The notes under the pieces were generated by a model, which did not search any database, was not told the origin of the DNA, and saw nothing but the letters and a program-made list of their open reading frames with translations. Below, piece after piece: positions 54,642 to 63,890 of a stretch of DNA of 64,000 nt. Position numbers and translations under genes: made by a program. Source of the stretch: JAVKFY01 sp040223615 (lineage in GTDB: Bacteria; Pseudomonadota; Alphaproteobacteria; GCA-2731375); NCBI GenBank assembly GCA_040223615.1, contig JAVKFY010000054.1, positions 56,304 through 120,303 on the forward strand. Direction: 5' to 3'. The first letter of the stretch is position 1, and each line of letters starts with the position of its first letter.

Positions 54642-55996
54642 CAAAGAAACCCGTTGAGCCGCGCAATGGCGATGCGCCGGCCTGGGCGCAACGCCATCAG
54701 CTCAGCTACCTGTCGCAGTCGGAGATCCTGGAGGAGCTTGGCCCGGCCGGGTTGCCGCGCGCGATCATGCTGCTGCTTGGCACCATCGCCTTCTGCGCCG
54801 TCGCCTGGGCGACGCTGGCGACGATCCAGCAGACAGCCAAGGCCAGCGGTCAGGTAGTGCCGCAGGGACCGATCCACCTGGTCGAGCACGTCGAGGGCGG
54901 CAACGTCGTGCAGGTGATGGTCCGCGAGGGCGAGCTGGTGGAGAAGGGTGACGTGCTGGTGCGGCTGGCGCCGACCATGTCCGGCGCCGACTTCCAGGCC
55001 GCCGAAGCACGGCGCATCGGCCTGGCCCTGCGCGTTGAGCGCCTGCGCGCCTTCACGGACGAGCGCGAGCCGGACTTCGGCTTCGCGCCGACGCCCTTCG
55101 ACGGCATGATCGCCGACCAGCGCGCGATCCTGTCTGAGCAGCGCCTTGCCGGAGCGCAGGCGCGCAACGTGCTGGAACACGAGATCGAGCAGTCGCGAGC
55201 CGAGATCAAGGCGTTGTCGAGCCAGGCGCAACGCCTGCGCGCGGAGCTGCCGCTGATCGGAGAACGCCGCGACCGGCAGCGCCGGTTGCTGGAAGAATCG
55301 CTGATCACGCGTCTGGAGTACTTGGAGACCGAGCAGCAGCTCACCGCCAAGCGCGGCGACCTGCGGGTGGTCGAGGCGCAGATGGAGAAGGCGCGGGGCG
55401 CGGCGGAGTCGGCGCAAGCCAAGCTGGCCGAATACGCCGCGCGCAGCCGTGACGAGGCACTGGAGGAAATAGGCCGGGCGGCGGCCGAGCTGGCCGAGGT
55501 CGAGCAGAACGCGATCCGGCTGGGTGACCGGGTGCGGCGCCTGGACGTCGTGGCGCCGGTGCGCGGCCTGGTGCAGGCGCTGGAAGCCAACGCCGTCGGC
55601 CGGGTGGTGACGCCCGGCAGCCTGATCGCCGAGATCGTGCCGGTCGACGACGAGCTGGTGGTCGAGGCCAAGCTGGATCCCGCCGATGTCGGCCAGGTGC
55701 GGATCGGCGATCGCGCGATGGTGAAATTCTCGACTTACGACTACTCGCGCTTGGGCGCGGTCGACGGCGTCGTCGACCGGGTCTCGCCGACCACGTTCGA
55801 GGACCAGGACGGTGCCATCTACTACAAGGCGATGATCCGGTTGATGCGCAACTATGTTGGGCCGGCAACCGGGCAGAACCCGATCATGCCGGGCCTGGTC
55901 GCCGACATCGAAGTCGAGGGCAAGACGCGCACCATCCTGCAGTACCTGCTGCACCCGGTGTTCCGTTCGCTCGATGTCGCCATGTCGGAGAAGTAG
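54638..55996 (+). CDS. HlyD-family membrane fusion protein
   Basis: A 452-residue periplasmic adaptor of the type I system. One transmembrane helix lies at about residues 41-62 (AIMLLLGTIAFCAVAWATLA), followed by the lipoyl motif region GQVVPQGPIHLVEHVEGG, a long coiled-coil hairpin (about 125-300) and the beta-barrel with VVAPVRGLVQALE. The ATG overlaps the exporter stop. It links the ABC pair to the outer-membrane protein encoded next. Confidence 0.92.
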   Translation: MTKKPVEPRNGDAPAWAQRHQLSYLSQSEILEELGPAGLPRAIMLLLGTIAFCAVAWATLATIQQTAKASGQVVPQGPIHLVEHVEGGNVVQVMVREGELVEKGDVLVRLAPTMSGADFQAAEARRIGLALRVERLRAFTDEREPDFGFAPTPFDGMIADQRAILSEQRLAGAQARNVLEHEIEQSRAEIKALSSQAQRLRAELPLIGERRDRQRRLLEESLITRLEYLETEQQLTAKRGDLRVVEAQMEKARGAAESAQAKLAEYAARSRDEALEEIGRAAAELAEVEQNAIRLGDRVRRLDVVAPVRGLVQALEANAVGRVVTPGSLIAEIVPVDDELVVEAKLDPADVGQVRIGDRAMVKFSTYDYSRLGAVDGVVDRVSPTTFEDQDGAIYYKAMIRLMRNYVGPATGQNPIMPGLVADIEVEGKTRTILQYLLHPVFRSLDVAMSEK

Positions 55997-55998
55997 CG

Positions 55999-57792
55999 TT
56001 GCAACGGTTCATCGCCCCGGCCGGCGTGTTGGCCCTGCTGTTCGGCTGTTCGGTGACGCCGGAGCCGCTGACTTCGGCGCAACAGTCGGCGCAGGCCGAG
56101 TCCGACCGGCAGGCGATCCACGCCACGACCTACCTGCCCGACGGTCCGGTCGGCCTGCACCAGGCAATGGCGCGTGCCGTGGCCTACAACCTCAACAACC
56201 GGGTCAGCGAGCTGGAAAGCGAAATCGCCGACGCCGAGCTGGAGCAGTCGCAGTACGACCTGCTGCCGGCGTTCGACGCGCGAAGCGGGCGCGACTACCA
56301 AAACCAGGTGACCTCGCGCACCGACGACACCAACACCCGTACCGCCAGCGCCGGCTTCGCCTGGAACGCCCTTGATCTGGGTGTCAGCTATGCCCGCGCG
56401 CAGCAACAGGCGAACCAGGTTCTGGTCGCCCGCGAACGTCAGCGCAAGGCGGTGAACGACATCCTGCGCGACGTGCGTGTGGCCTATTACCGTGCCGCCA
56501 GCGCCGATCACCTGCTGCGCCGCTCGGCGGAACTGTCGAGCCAGATTCAACAGGCGCTTGCGCGTTCCGAACGACTGCAGCGTAGCGGCGACCGGAGCGC
56601 GCGCGAGACCGTAGCCTACCGTCGGGCGCTGCTGGAAAGCATGCGAAGCGCCATCGCCTTCCGCGCTGAGGCCAGCGTCGCCAAGGCGCGGCTGGGCGAA
56701 CTGCTGAACATTCCGCCGGGCCGCGACTTCGCGCTGGCCCAGCCGGTGTCGATGAATCGGATGCCGGCGGTGCCGCATGACGTGGAGACGCTGGAGCGTA
56801 TGGCGCTGTTCCGGCGCGCTGAAGTGCGCATCGAGCAGTACGAGGCACGTACTGACTACTGGCGTTCGCGCGAACTGCTCTATTCGCTGCTGCCCGGCGT
56901 CGACCTCGACATCGCCGCGAACTACTCCAGCGATCAGTTCCTGGTGACCAACAACTGGGCCAGCACCGGCGCGCGGCTGGGTATGAACCTGTTCAAGCTG
57001 TTCGCGATTCCCGGTCGCCTGGAAGCGGAGGAGAAGACCAAGCAGCTCGGCGAGCGCCGCCGTCTGGCCTTGTCGGCCGCGATCCTGGCACAGATGCACA
57101 TCGCCTATCGCGACTACGGCGAGGCGATGCTCCGCTACGCGATCAGCCGGCGGCTGGGTGATACCGACCGCGAGATGACGCGGCTCGCCAACGTGGAAAG
57201 CGACATCATCGACGGTGGCTATCTGGAGACCATCGCGGCGGCCGCCCGCGAGCTGCAATCCGGCTTGGAGGAACATCGCGCGTTCATCGACGTGGTGCGG
57301 GCGCATACCGAATTGCTGCACGCGACCGGATCGGGCGACACGGTGGCCGACGCCGCCGACGAGGGGCTGGAGCGCATCACGGCGCGCATCCGCGTCGCCT
57401 ATGCCGACTGGGAGCAGCCGCTGGCCGCAGATGATTCGATCGCCGAGGCGCCGATCCAGCGCCTGATCGACGCGATATGGCGAGAGCGCGAGCCGGCCGA
57501 GAGCGAGCTGATCGTGGAGCGGCCGGCGCCGCCCATGGAACGGTCGCGCCGCGGCGCGGTCGCCACGAAAACGCCGCCGGTGCCGGCGGTCAAGCCGGTG
57601 ACGGCGCCGGTTGCATTGCTGGCGCCGGTGCCACCACCCCCGGCGCACAAGCCGGCGCCGCGGCAGGCCGCGACAACGCTAGCGACGCCCGGCGTGATCG
57701 TCGACTATACGGCGTTGAGCGCGCGGCCGGATGGCGCGATGCTGTCGCTGCGTACTGCCGACCCGCACCTGCTCCTCGGCGCGTCCGACTAG
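55999..57792 (+). CDS. TolC-like outer-membrane efflux protein with lipoprotein signal
   Basis: A 597-residue outer-membrane channel. It opens with a TTG two bases after the HlyD stop; no ATG gives a sensible N-terminus. The leader VLALLFGCS has a lipobox with Cys17, so it is probably lipid-anchored. OEP repeats occupy about residues 50-440. A Pro/Ala/Lys-rich tail of about 90 residues (VPPPPAHKPAP) follows and would lie in the periplasm; this is longer than in typical TolC. Its last four bases overlap the convergent gene at 57789. Confidence 0.88.
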   Translation: MQRFIAPAGVLALLFGCSVTPEPLTSAQQSAQAESDRQAIHATTYLPDGPVGLHQAMARAVAYNLNNRVSELESEIADAELEQSQYDLLPAFDARSGRDYQNQVTSRTDDTNTRTASAGFAWNALDLGVSYARAQQQANQVLVARERQRKAVNDILRDVRVAYYRAASADHLLRRSAELSSQIQQALARSERLQRSGDRSARETVAYRRALLESMRSAIAFRAEASVAKARLGELLNIPPGRDFALAQPVSMNRMPAVPHDVETLERMALFRRAEVRIEQYEARTDYWRSRELLYSLLPGVDLDIAANYSSDQFLVTNNWASTGARLGMNLFKLFAIPGRLEAEEKTKQLGERRRLALSAAILAQMHIAYRDYGEAMLRYAISRRLGDTDREMTRLANVESDIIDGGYLETIAAAARELQSGLEEHRAFIDVVRAHTELLHATGSGDTVADAADEGLERITARIRVAYADWEQPLAADDSIAEAPIQRLIDAIWREREPAESELIVERPAPPMERSRRGAVATKTPPVPAVKPVTAPVALLAPVPPPPAHKPAPRQAATTLATPGVIVDYTALSARPDGAMLSLRTADPHLLLGASD

Positions 57793-60116
57793 CTCTTCGC
57801 GTCGCGGATCGCGCGCCAGACGCGTTCGGGCGACGCCGGCATGTCCAGCTCACGGACGCCGAGTGGCGCCAGTGCGTCCATCACCGCCAGCATCACTGAC
57901 GGCAGCGCGCCGACGCAGCCGGCCTCGCCGGCGCCCTTGGCGCCGATCGGATTGTTGCTCGTCGGCACCGGGTTGGAGATCACGTCGACGTTGCACATGT
58001 TGTCGGCGCGCGGCATCACGTAGTCCATGAAGCTCGCGTTCAGGAGCTGGCCGGTGCCGGGCTCGTAGACCACTTGCTCGCCCAGGATCTGGCCGACGCC
58101 CTGGGCGATGCCGCCGTGGATCTGGCCCTTCAGGGTCAGCGGGTTGATCACCGTGCCGACGTCGTCGACCACGTGATAGCTCATCAACTGCACCACGCCG
58201 GTGTCGGGGTCGATCTCGACCTCGCAGAGGTGGCAGCTGTTCGGGAAGGTGGCGCGTTCCGGTGCGTAGGTGGCGTTCTCGTAGAAGCCGGGCTCGAACC
58301 CTTTGGGCAGCTTTGCGGGCAGGAAGGCGGCGCGCGCGACTTCTTGCAAGGTCACGGCCCTGTCGGTGCCGGCGACGGTGAACTTGCCTTCCGCGAAAGT
58401 CATGTCCTCGCTCGACGCCTCCAGCATGTGCGCGGCCAGGACCTTGCCGCGCTCGACCAGCTTCTGCGAGGCCAGCATGATCGCCGAGCCGCCGACCGCC
58501 ATCGAGCGCGAGCCGTTCGAGCCCATGCCGAAAGCGACCCGGTCGGTGTCGCCGTCGATGAACTGCACCTCGTTGGGATCGATGCCGATCTGCTCGTGCA
58601 GGATCTGCTTGAACACCGTCTCGTGGCCCTGGCCGTGGGTCTTGGTGCCCATCAGCAGCAGTGCCGTGCCGGACGGGTTGAAGCGGATTTCGGCATACTC
58701 CGGCACCGGGCCGGCGGCGGCCTCGATGGCGTTGGCGACGCCGAGCCCGCGCAACTTGCCGCGCGCCTTGGCCTCCTCGCGGCGGCGCTCGAAGCCGGCG
58801 ACGTCGGCGGTGTCCAGTCCCATGTCCAGATTCTTGATGAACTCGCCGCAGTCGTAGTAGGAGCCGAGCTGGGTCTGGTAGGGCATCTGCTCGGGCTTGA
58901 TCATGTTGCGCCGGCGCAGCTCGACGCGGTCGATGCCAAGCTCCACGGCGGCATCGTCCAGCGCACGTTCGATCAGGTAGGTGGCCTCCGGCCGGCCGGC
59001 GCCGCGATAGGGCGCGGTCGGCGGGGTGTTCGACAAGATCGCGTCGATGCCGACATAGGCGGCGGGGATGTCGTAGACGCCGACCACGGTGCCGATCATG
59101 CCAAACGGCGTCAGGAGTTGGCGGTCGGAGGCGACGTAGGCGCCCAGGTTGGCGATCATCTCCAGCCGCAGGCCGAGAATCTTGCCGGCATCGTCGAAGG
59201 CGAGCTCGATCTCGCCGACATTGTCGCGCCCGGCCTCGTCGGCCAGCAGCACCTCGGAGCGCTCGCAGGTCCAGCGCACCGGCCGGCCGAGCCGGCGCGC
59301 CGCCCACAGCGTCAGGCGGTGCTCGACATACTGCCAGCCCTTGGCGCCGAAGCCGCCGCCGACGTCGCGCACCATGATCCGCACGTCGCTCTCCGGCACC
59401 TCGAACACCATCGAGGCCAGCATGTTGCGGACGCGGTGCGGGTAGTTCACATCGGCGTAGAGCGTGAAACGGCCGTCGCCGGCGTCGTACGAACCGAGCG
59501 CGCCGCGCGGCTCCATGTACTGCGCGTGCACGCGGGTGATGACGTAGCGCCGCTTCACGGTGCGCGCGGCCTTCGCGAAGGCAGCGTCGGCCTTGTCCTT
59601 GTCGCCACGCTCGAAGCGATGCGAGATGTTGTCGGGGTTCTCGTCCCACACGCGCGGCGCCGTCGCGGCGTGGGCTTCCGCCGTGTCGGTGACGGCCGGC
59701 AGTGGCTCGTAGTCGACCTCGACCAGCTCGGCCGCGTCCTTCGCCTGCGCCAGGGTCTCCGCGACCACCATCGCCACCGGATCGCCGACATAACGGGCGC
59801 GGTCGGCGACCAGCGCCGGGCGTTGCGGCGCGAACATCGGCGACCCGTCGGCCCTCTTGCGCGGCATCCGTGCCTTCGGCATGGCGATGCCGTCGGCGGC
59901 ATAGTCGGCGCCGGTCAGGATCGCGACCACGCCCGGCAGCTTCGCCGCCTCGGCGGTATCGACGCCGTTGATCTTCGCGTGGGCGTAAGGCGAACGCACG
60001 AACACGCAATAGGCCTGGCCGGCCAGGTTCATGTCGTCCTGGTAGTGGCCGCCGCCGGTCAGCAGACGGCGATCCTCAAGGCGGGTGACAGGCTGGCCGA
60101 CGCCGAACTTCATCAT
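57789..60116 (-). CDS. Molybdenum hydroxylase large subunit (xanthine dehydrogenase/CoxL family)
   Basis: A 775-residue paralogue of the protein at 22486. It has GGGFGAKGWQ (about residue 253), PYRGAGRPEATYL (about residue 350), the THGQGHET segment (about 475) and the catalytic Glu in GAKGAGEAG near the C-terminus. Two Met codons open the frame; either may start it. No FeS or FAD subunit gene is near. It is divergent from the HpaB-type gene, separated by 125 bases that carry an inverted repeat. Confidence 0.88.
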   Translation of the reverse strand: MMKFGVGQPVTRLEDRRLLTGGGHYQDDMNLAGQAYCVFVRSPYAHAKINGVDTAEAAKLPGVVAILTGADYAADGIAMPKARMPRKRADGSPMFAPQRPALVADRARYVGDPVAMVVAETLAQAKDAAELVEVDYEPLPAVTDTAEAHAATAPRVWDENPDNISHRFERGDKDKADAAFAKAARTVKRRYVITRVHAQYMEPRGALGSYDAGDGRFTLYADVNYPHRVRNMLASMVFEVPESDVRIMVRDVGGGFGAKGWQYVEHRLTLWAARRLGRPVRWTCERSEVLLADEAGRDNVGEIELAFDDAGKILGLRLEMIANLGAYVASDRQLLTPFGMIGTVVGVYDIPAAYVGIDAILSNTPPTAPYRGAGRPEATYLIERALDDAAVELGIDRVELRRRNMIKPEQMPYQTQLGSYYDCGEFIKNLDMGLDTADVAGFERRREEAKARGKLRGLGVANAIEAAAGPVPEYAEIRFNPSGTALLLMGTKTHGQGHETVFKQILHEQIGIDPNEVQFIDGDTDRVAFGMGSNGSRSMAVGGSAIMLASQKLVERGKVLAAHMLEASSEDMTFAEGKFTVAGTDRAVTLQEVARAAFLPAKLPKGFEPGFYENATYAPERATFPNSCHLCEVEIDPDTGVVQLMSYHVVDDVGTVINPLTLKGQIHGGIAQGVGQILGEQVVYEPGTGQLLNASFMDYVMPRADNMCNVDVISNPVPTSNNPIGAKGAGEAGCVGALPSVMLAVMDALAPLGVRELDMPASPERVWRAIRDAKS

Positions 60117-60134
60117 ATTCGTCTCTTAGGCTGG

Positions 60135-60169
60135 TGCGGATGCTGGCGAAACGGTGCCAGCATATCGCA
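60135..60169. promoter_or_regulatory. Interrupted inverted repeat in a divergent promoter region
   Basis: ATGCTGGC (60140-60147) and GCCAGCAT (60156-60163) form an exact 8-bp inverted repeat with an eight-base spacer. It extends by TGCG/CGCA beyond a small mismatch. It lies between the divergent molybdenum hydroxylase and HpaB-type genes and may bind a regulator encoded elsewhere. Confidence 0.4.
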
Positions 60170-60241
60170 CTTCCGGACAACCGCGTTCGATGTCGCGTCC
60201 GTCGCCCAAGGATGGCAGGCTAGTTTGGGGAGGCAACAACC

Positions 60242-61684
60242 ATGGCAGCACGCACCGGCGCGCAGTTCCTGTCGAAGCTGAATGACGGGCGCGAGATCTG
60301 GGTCGACGGCGAGAAGGTCGAGAATGTGCCCGAGCATCCCGCCTTCGCCGGCGCCGCGCGGGCGTTGGGCGAGGTCTACGACCTGCAGCACGAACACGCC
60401 GACGACTGCCTGATGGCGGACCCGGAGACCGGCGAGCCGATCGCGGTCAGCCACATGCTGCCGAAGTCCCGCGAGGACCTGTTGCGCCGGCATCGTGGCC
60501 TGCAACGGGTGGCGGAATACTCAGTCGGCCTGATGGGACGCACGCCGGACTACATGAACGTCACCTATGCCGGTTTCGCCGCGCGCAGCGACGAGTGGGC
60601 GGTGAACGGCAACGAGCGGGGTGCGGCCAACCTGGTCGAGTACCAGACGGAGATGCGTCGCAACGATCTGGGCCTGACGCACACCATCGTCCACACCACC
60701 TTCAACCTCGCGGCCGGCACGGTGCCGGTCGGCCTGGAAGACCGGCAGCTGCACAAGGTGGAGGATACCGAGCACGGCATCCTGGTCAGCGGCAGCCGCA
60801 TACTGGCCACGCTGGCACCGTTTGCCGACGACCTGGCGGTCTATCCCGGCTCGCCGATGCCGGACGCGGCCGATAAGCACGCGGTCTGCTTCAACATCCC
60901 GATGAACACGCCGGGCCTGAAATTCCTGTGCCGCGACAGCACCTCGCGGGCCTGGAACCTGTTCGACTACCCAATCTCCAGCCGCTTCGACGAGCAGGAC
61001 GCGTTCGTCATCTTCGATCGGGTCGAGGTGCCGCGCGACCGGCTGTTCGTCGACGCCAACCTGGCGGTCTACAACGCGGTGATGCAGACGAGCTGGTGGC
61101 CCAACATCATGCAGCAGACCATGATCCGGGCGCAGACCAAGCTGGAATTCGCCTGGGGCATCGCGTGCCGCATGGCGGAGACCATCAACACCGCCAACAA
61201 ACCGGAGACGCAGCACCTGCTGGCCGAGATCTGGACCTACGCGGAGCTGGCGCGCGCCGCGATTTGCGCGGCGGAGCAGAACGCCAAGGAGTATGGCAAC
61301 GGTGCCTGGTTCCCGGAGCACGAGCCGCTGCTGGCGCTACGCGCGTCGATGCCGGTGTGGATGCCGCGGGTGAATGAGATCATCCGCCAGCTCGGCTCAC
61401 ACAACATCTTCACCACGCCGAGCCAGTCGCAGTTCGAGGACAATGAATTGCGACCGCTGCTCGATCACTATCTCGCCGGCGTCGAGGTCGACGCCGAGCG
61501 CCGGGCGAGGGTATTCCGGCTGGGCTGGGATTTCGCCGGCACCGCGCTGGCCAGCCGGAACGAGCAATACGAGCGCTTCTATCTCGGCTCGCGGGGTCGT
61601 AACCTGATGCAAGCGGAGATGCGGGCCGACCGGACGCGCGCCGACCGCCTGGTCGACCGCTTTCTCGACGAGCCGCTGGACTAG
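60242..61684 (+). CDS. HpaB-family flavin-dependent monooxygenase (4-hydroxyphenylacetate 3-monooxygenase-like)
   Basis: A 480-residue protein with the acyl-CoA-dehydrogenase-like fold of HpaB. It uses reduced FAD from a partner reductase to ortho-hydroxylate a phenol. N-terminal GAQFLSKLNDGREIWVDGEKVENV, the DYMNVTYAGFA segment (about 100) and HTIVHTTFNLA (about 140) are typical. A related dehydratase group (4-hydroxybutyryl-CoA dehydratase) uses a [4Fe-4S] cluster with conserved Cys; that pattern is not evident. No HpaC-type reductase gene is in the window. GGGGAGG precedes the ATG. It heads a four-gene operon. Confidence 0.88.
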   Translation: MAARTGAQFLSKLNDGREIWVDGEKVENVPEHPAFAGAARALGEVYDLQHEHADDCLMADPETGEPIAVSHMLPKSREDLLRRHRGLQRVAEYSVGLMGRTPDYMNVTYAGFAARSDEWAVNGNERGAANLVEYQTEMRRNDLGLTHTIVHTTFNLAAGTVPVGLEDRQLHKVEDTEHGILVSGSRILATLAPFADDLAVYPGSPMPDAADKHAVCFNIPMNTPGLKFLCRDSTSRAWNLFDYPISSRFDEQDAFVIFDRVEVPRDRLFVDANLAVYNAVMQTSWWPNIMQQTMIRAQTKLEFAWGIACRMAETINTANKPETQHLLAEIWTYAELARAAICAAEQNAKEYGNGAWFPEHEPLLALRASMPVWMPRVNEIIRQLGSHNIFTTPSQSQFEDNELRPLLDHYLAGVEVDAERRARVFRLGWDFAGTALASRNEQYERFYLGSRGRNLMQAEMRADRTRADRLVDRFLDEPLD

Positions 61685-61710
61685 ACGTCGAAGGAACTTC
61701 AGGAAGGCCG

Positions 61711-62832
61711 ATGAGCAGCAAAGCAGGCATCAAGCCGCCATTCCGCGCCGACCACGTCGGCAGCCTGCTGCGGCCGGCCGAGCTGGCGACGGGGCGGCAG
61801 CGCTGGAAGGCCGGCGAGATCGACGATGCGGCGCTGGCCGAGATCGAGGACAGTGCGGTCCGCGACGTCGTGGCGCTGCAGGAAAGCGTTGGCCTGAAGG
61901 GCGTCACCGACGGCGAATACCGGCGCGACTACTGGCACCTCGACTTCATGTGGGGCTTCGACGGGGTGCGGCCGACCGACACCGACTACGCCGCCAACTT
62001 CTCTGACGGCAAGGACTTCGTGGCGCCGGCGGCACAGGTCTATGACAAGGTACGCTATCCGGCCGACGGCATCATGCGCCGGCATTTCGAGTTTCTGAAA
62101 GAGACCACCAGGCAGACGCCGAAGATGACGATCCCGGCGCCGACCATGTTCCGCCATCGCGCCGGCCGACACGTGATCCTGGAAGACGCCTACCCGGAGA
62201 TGGATGAGTTCTGGATCGATCTCGGCAAGGCCTACAACGACGCCATACAGGATTTCTATTCGCTGGGCTGCCGCTACCTGCAACTCGACGACGTGAACTC
62301 GACCAACCTGTGCGACCCAAACATGCAGGCGCGGATGCGCGAGCAGGGCACCGATCCGGACCAGCTCCTGGACAGCTTCATCGAGGTGAACAACGCCGCC
62401 ATCGCCGGCCGGCCCGACGACATGGTGGTGACCACCCACATGTGCCGCGGCAACTTCCGCTCAAGCTGGATCTCGTCGGGCGGCTACGAGGCGGTGGCGG
62501 AGAAGTTCCTGTCGCAGATGCAGATCGACGCCTTCTTCATGGAGTACGACAGCGAGCGGGCCGGCGATTTCCAGCCGCTGCGATTCCTGCCGAAGGACAA
62601 GATGGTGGTGCTCGGCATCGTCACCTCGAAGACGCCGGACCTGGAGCCGAAGGACGAGCTGAAGCGGCGCATCGACGAGGCGGCGCGGTTCGTCGATGTC
62701 GACCGGCTGTGCCTCAGCCCGCAATGCGGCTTCTCCAGCACGCATCACGGCAACGAGCTGACCGCCGACGAGCAGCGCCGCAAGCTTGAGCATATTGTCG
62801 CGGTCGCCGAAGAGGTCTGGGGCGGCGTATGA
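61711..62832 (+). CDS. MetE C-terminal-domain-like protein (cobalamin-independent methionine synthase family)
   Basis: A 373-residue single-domain protein of the MetE C-terminal family. It starts FRADHVGSLLRPAEL as in YxjG/YxjH types. Probable zinc ligands are the His and Cys in THMCRGN (about residue 233), a Glu (FMEYDSER region) and the Cys in LSPQCGF (about residue 334). Family members transfer methyl groups to thiols. In this operon it could instead act on a methylated or alkylated aromatic intermediate (speculative). AGGAAGG precedes the ATG. Confidence 0.85.
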   Translation: MSSKAGIKPPFRADHVGSLLRPAELATGRQRWKAGEIDDAALAEIEDSAVRDVVALQESVGLKGVTDGEYRRDYWHLDFMWGFDGVRPTDTDYAANFSDGKDFVAPAAQVYDKVRYPADGIMRRHFEFLKETTRQTPKMTIPAPTMFRHRAGRHVILEDAYPEMDEFWIDLGKAYNDAIQDFYSLGCRYLQLDDVNSTNLCDPNMQARMREQGTDPDQLLDSFIEVNNAAIAGRPDDMVVTTHMCRGNFRSSWISSGGYEAVAEKFLSQMQIDAFFMEYDSERAGDFQPLRFLPKDKMVVLGIVTSKTPDLEPKDELKRRIDEAARFVDVDRLCLSPQCGFSSTHHGNELTADEQRRKLEHIVAVAEEVWGGV

Positions 62833-62903
62833 TCCGATATTGCGTTTAGTGCAGGCAGCCGCGCGGGCAACGGCGCAGGCGCAACTGGGAAGGAAATTTC
62901 GAG

Positions 62904-63473
62904 ATGTCGAAGACCAGCAAGCCGGTCACCCCGGTGGGCATCAATCACCTGGTGCTGAACGTGCGCGATATCGAAGAGTCGCACAAGTTCTGGACCGAGA
63001 TCGTCGGCTTCCAGCAGGTCGGCGAGCTGAAGGCCACCGAGCAGCGCCCGAACCCGCCGAAGATGCGCTTCTACAGCGGCCAGCGCGACGAGGGACTGCA
63101 TCACCACGACGTCGCCCTGGTGGAGAACAAGGACCTGCCGGCGCCGCCGAAGGAATGGGCCATGTTCGGCATGCCGACGGCGGTGAACCACATCGCCATC
63201 ACCTTCGCCGATCGCGAAGCCTGGCTGGCGCAGCTCGCCTACGTCCAGGAGCAGGGCATTAAGTTCGACCGGCGTGTCGAGCACGGGATGACGCATTCGG
63301 TCTACATCCACGATCCGAACGGCTACGGCGTGGAGCTTCTGTACGAGCTGCCGCGCGAGGTCTGGTCGGGCGACATCGACGGCGCTCTCAACTACGCCGT
63401 CAGCCTGCCGACCGAGGGCAAGGAAGCGCTGCAGGACGCAACCGAGGACCTGCCGGTCTTCGAGAAGGCGTGA
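62904..63473 (+). CDS. VOC-family dioxygenase-like protein (single-domain extradiol type)
   Basis: A 189-residue VOC protein. The metal triad fits His in GINHLVLNV (about residue 15), His in AVNHIAITF (about residue 95) and Glu in YGVELLYEL (about residue 143), the order seen in single-domain extradiol dioxygenases. The HDPNGYGVELLYE motif is strong. It could open the ring of the catechol made by the HpaB-type enzyme. It lies 71 bases after the MetE-like gene with GGGAAGGAAA in front. Confidence 0.85.
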   Translation: MSKTSKPVTPVGINHLVLNVRDIEESHKFWTEIVGFQQVGELKATEQRPNPPKMRFYSGQRDEGLHHHDVALVENKDLPAPPKEWAMFGMPTAVNHIAITFADREAWLAQLAYVQEQGIKFDRRVEHGMTHSVYIHDPNGYGVELLYELPREVWSGDIDGALNYAVSLPTEGKEALQDATEDLPVFEKA

Positions 63474-63475
63474 GC

Positions 63476-63865
63476 ATGGCTAAGCGGCAAAGCATCAACT
63501 GGCCGGGCTTCAAGCACGCCAATCCGATCCCGAATGCCAGCCGGATCGGCAACATGGTGATGTCGAGCGTGATCGGTGGCCGCGACCCGGACAGCGGCGA
63601 CCTGCCCGAGGACATGGCGGCCCAGGTCACCAACATCTTCAAGCACATCCGCGCCGGGATCGAGGCCGCTGGCGGCACGCCCGACGACATCATCAAGGTC
63701 ACGTTCTGGGTCAAGGATCCGGCGACCGGCCGCGCGGCGCTGAACGACGAGTGGACGAAGATGTTCCCGGACGAGAACTCGCGGCCCGCCCGGCATACGC
63801 AGCAGCTTGGCTCCGGCAGCCCGGGCCAGGTGAGCGCCACCTTCGAGGCGGTGCTACTGGGCTAG
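63476..63865 (+). CDS. RidA-family protein (YjgF/YER057c/UK114)
   Basis: A 129-residue RidA-family protein, usually a trimer that deaminates enamine/imine intermediates. The key Arg lies in RPARHTQQL (about residue 104) and the Glu in SATFEAVLL (about residue 124). The family includes 2-aminomuconate deaminases of aminophenol pathways, which would fit the ring-cleaving neighbour (inference). The ATG at 63476 is preferred over the GTG at 63470 overlapping the VOC stop. Its TAG stop is the insertion point of an IS630-type element. Confidence 0.9.
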   Translation: MAKRQSINWPGFKHANPIPNASRIGNMVMSSVIGGRDPDSGDLPEDMAAQVTNIFKHIRAGIEAAGGTPDDIIKVTFWVKDPATGRAALNDEWTKMFPDENSRPARHTQQLGSGSPGQVSATFEAVLLG

Positions 63866-63890
63866 AGCGTTTCATGTTTTGACTGAAGCG
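63865..63890. repeat. Terminal inverted repeat end of an IS630-family element
   Basis: GAGCGTTTCATGTTTTGA and the bases after it start directly after a TA dinucleotide (63863-63864), as expected for IS630/Tc1-type insertion. The other end lies beyond the window. The boundary is inferred from the target rule and from transposase position. Confidence 0.5.
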
